Positions 6,241 to 6,743 of a stretch of DNA of 6,743 nucleotides are shown here, piece by piece. Position 1 is the first letter of the stretch, and each line of letters opens with the position of its first letter. Source of the stretch: AG41 sp965653495 (GTDB lineage Bacteria; Gemmatimonadota; Gemmatimonadetes; Gemmatimonadales; GWC2-71-9); contig CBFHAJ010000178.1 of the NCBI GenBank assembly GCA_965653495.1, positions 1 through 6,743 of the forward strand, in the 5' to 3' direction. The notes under the pieces were generated by a model. The model had not been told where the DNA came from. It saw nothing but the letters and a program-made list of their open reading frames with translations, and searched no databases. Position numbers and translations under genes: made by a program.

Positions 6241-6723
6241 TCAGGGCGCCTCCGCGGCGGCGGCTTGGGTGGGTCCCCCCCCCTCACCTTCCCGTCGGGC
6301 CCCGCCCCCCAGGTCGCGGAGGGCGTGCGTGGCATGCTCAATCCATGTCTGGGCGTCGGGTCCTTTGGGCGGGTGCGCGAGGAAGGCGCGGTGGTGTTGG
6401 GTCGCGCCGTCCGGGTCGCCGCGCTTCAGGAGCAGGAACGCCAAGCCGTAGTGCGCGCCCGCCAGCGTGCGGTCGAGCTCCAGTGCGCGACGGTAGTGCC
6501 GGATCGCTTCGTCGATGCGTCGCGTCTTGGTGAACGCGATCGCCATGTTCTGGAGGACGCGTGCGTCGTTGGGGTGATCGCGCAAAGCGAGGCGATAGGA
6601 TGTGAGCGCCGCGTCGTAGTCGCCCTGGCGTTCGAGGGCGAGCGCCTCGTTCAAGTAGTCGAGGCGCTGCGGTGCGATGTCGTCGGCACCCGAGCCGCCG
6701 AACAGGCGGCGCCAGAAACCCAT
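6241..6723 (-). CDS. Tetratricopeptide-repeat (TPR) protein
   Basis: A small scaffold protein of 160 residues with three TPR units: about 20-52 (ALALERQGDYDAALTSYRLA), 54-87 (AIAFTKTRRIDEAIRHYRRA) and 88-119 (LAFLLLKRGDPDGATQHHRA), each with the alanine/glycine/tyrosine spacing of the fold. TPRs mediate protein-protein contacts; no partner can be named. The N-terminus MGFWRRLFGG is a short basic-aromatic stretch that may touch the membrane; there is no signal peptide. The tail (138-160) is Gly/Glu/Ala-rich, disordered-looking, and contains a nine-G tract. The ATG at 6723 has no Shine-Dalgarno but a TATTTT six bases upstream, suggesting a leaderless transcript. It is the first visible gene of the minus-strand operon, its TGA adjoining or overlapping the start of the lipoprotein gene. 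Confidence 0.93.
   Translation of the reverse strand: MGFWRRLFGGSGADDIAPQRLDYLNEALALERQGDYDAALTSYRLALRDHPNDARVLQNMAIAFTKTRRIDEAIRHYRRALELDRTLAGAHYGLAFLLLKRGDPDGATQHHRAFLAHPPKGPDAQTWIEHATHALRDLGGGARREGEGGGPTQAAAAEAP
6249..6253 (-). promoter_or_regulatory. Possible ribosome-binding site of the lipoprotein gene
   Basis: A GGAGG on the minus strand lies 4 bases before a CTG at 6244-6242 that overlaps the TPR stop as CTGA. A second purine run (GAGGGG, 6242-6237) precedes the CTG at 6232. The called TTG at 6217 has no such site within 5-12 bases, so these sites argue for an upstream non-standard start. Confidence 0.35.
6275..6283. repeat. Nine-base C/G homopolymer in the TPR gene tail
   Basis: Nine consecutive C on the plus strand (nine G in the coding strand) code for the GGG of the C-terminal tail (residues 148-150). 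It is a slippage-prone tract and a possible sequencing-error site. A gain of one base would move the reading frame into the lipoprotein frame, which is open from here on. Confidence 0.75.
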
Positions 6724-6729
6724 GGGCCG

Positions 6730-6735
6730 AAAATA
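6730..6735 (-). promoter_or_regulatory. Predicted -10 element of the TPR-led operon
   Basis: TATTTT on the minus strand ends six bases before the ATG at 6723, which would put the transcription start on the A of the start codon. The -35 region, if any, would lie beyond the window edge. The sequence TATTTTCGGC closely matches TATCTTCGGC in front of the exchanger-like gene. Confidence 0.45.
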
Positions 6736-6743
6736 GCTTGCGG

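Noticed and set aside
3798..6533. Very long open frame (over 900 codons) on the plus strand
   Set aside because: It lies antisense to three well-supported minus-strand genes with clear motifs; its product is a low-complexity Arg/Gly/His/Ala-rich string without recognisable domains. Such frames are expected opposite GC-rich coding DNA.

Overview
This window is 6.7 kb of GC-rich, densely packed bacterial DNA carrying seven protein-coding genes. No tRNA, rRNA, CRISPR array, transposase or phage gene is visible, and it reads as ordinary chromosome. GC content, gene style (a tandem Ig-like lipoprotein, a TPR protein, a Trm112-like protein) and SD-less operon-leading genes behind a TANNNT -10 element would fit Gemmatimonadota or a similar phylum. 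That placement is an impression from style; no marker gene proves it.

Layout. Positions 81-1280 (minus) encode a multi-pass membrane protein resembling CaCA-superfamily (Na+/Ca2+ exchanger type) antiporters. A 39-bp divergent gap separates it from a plus-strand operon: folE (GTP cyclohydrolase I, 1320-1970), a classical short-chain dehydrogenase/reductase (1967-2686, overlapping folE by GTGA) and a small protein joining a Trm112-like zinc knuckle to what looks like a worn-down class I methyltransferase fold (2694-3296). This operon meets a minus-strand operon head-on, the two stop codons touching at 3296/3297. The minus-strand operon, in transcription order, is a TPR protein (6723-6241), a lipoprotein with two tandem ~134-residue Ig-like repeats (start uncertain, near 6244-6217, to 5111) and a long-chain acyl-CoA synthetase (5114-3297, overlapping the lipoprotein by ATGA).

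How the genes may work together. folE makes dihydroneopterin triphosphate, and the tightly coupled reductase may act on a pterin or may be a general reductase. The acyl-CoA synthetase activates fatty acids and is translated with a predicted envelope lipoprotein and a TPR scaffold protein, which hints at fatty-acid handling at the envelope; that link is inference from gene order only.

Most worth checking: the shared start-proximal motif TAT(C/T)TTCGGC before two SD-less genes (likely leaderless transcripts); the lipoprotein's probable non-canonical CTG start; the Trm112-like/degenerate methyltransferase fusion with a repeat-like insert in its linker; and the unequal alpha repeats of the exchanger-like protein. 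I found no convincing new multi-gene system such as a defence, secretion or biosynthetic cluster.
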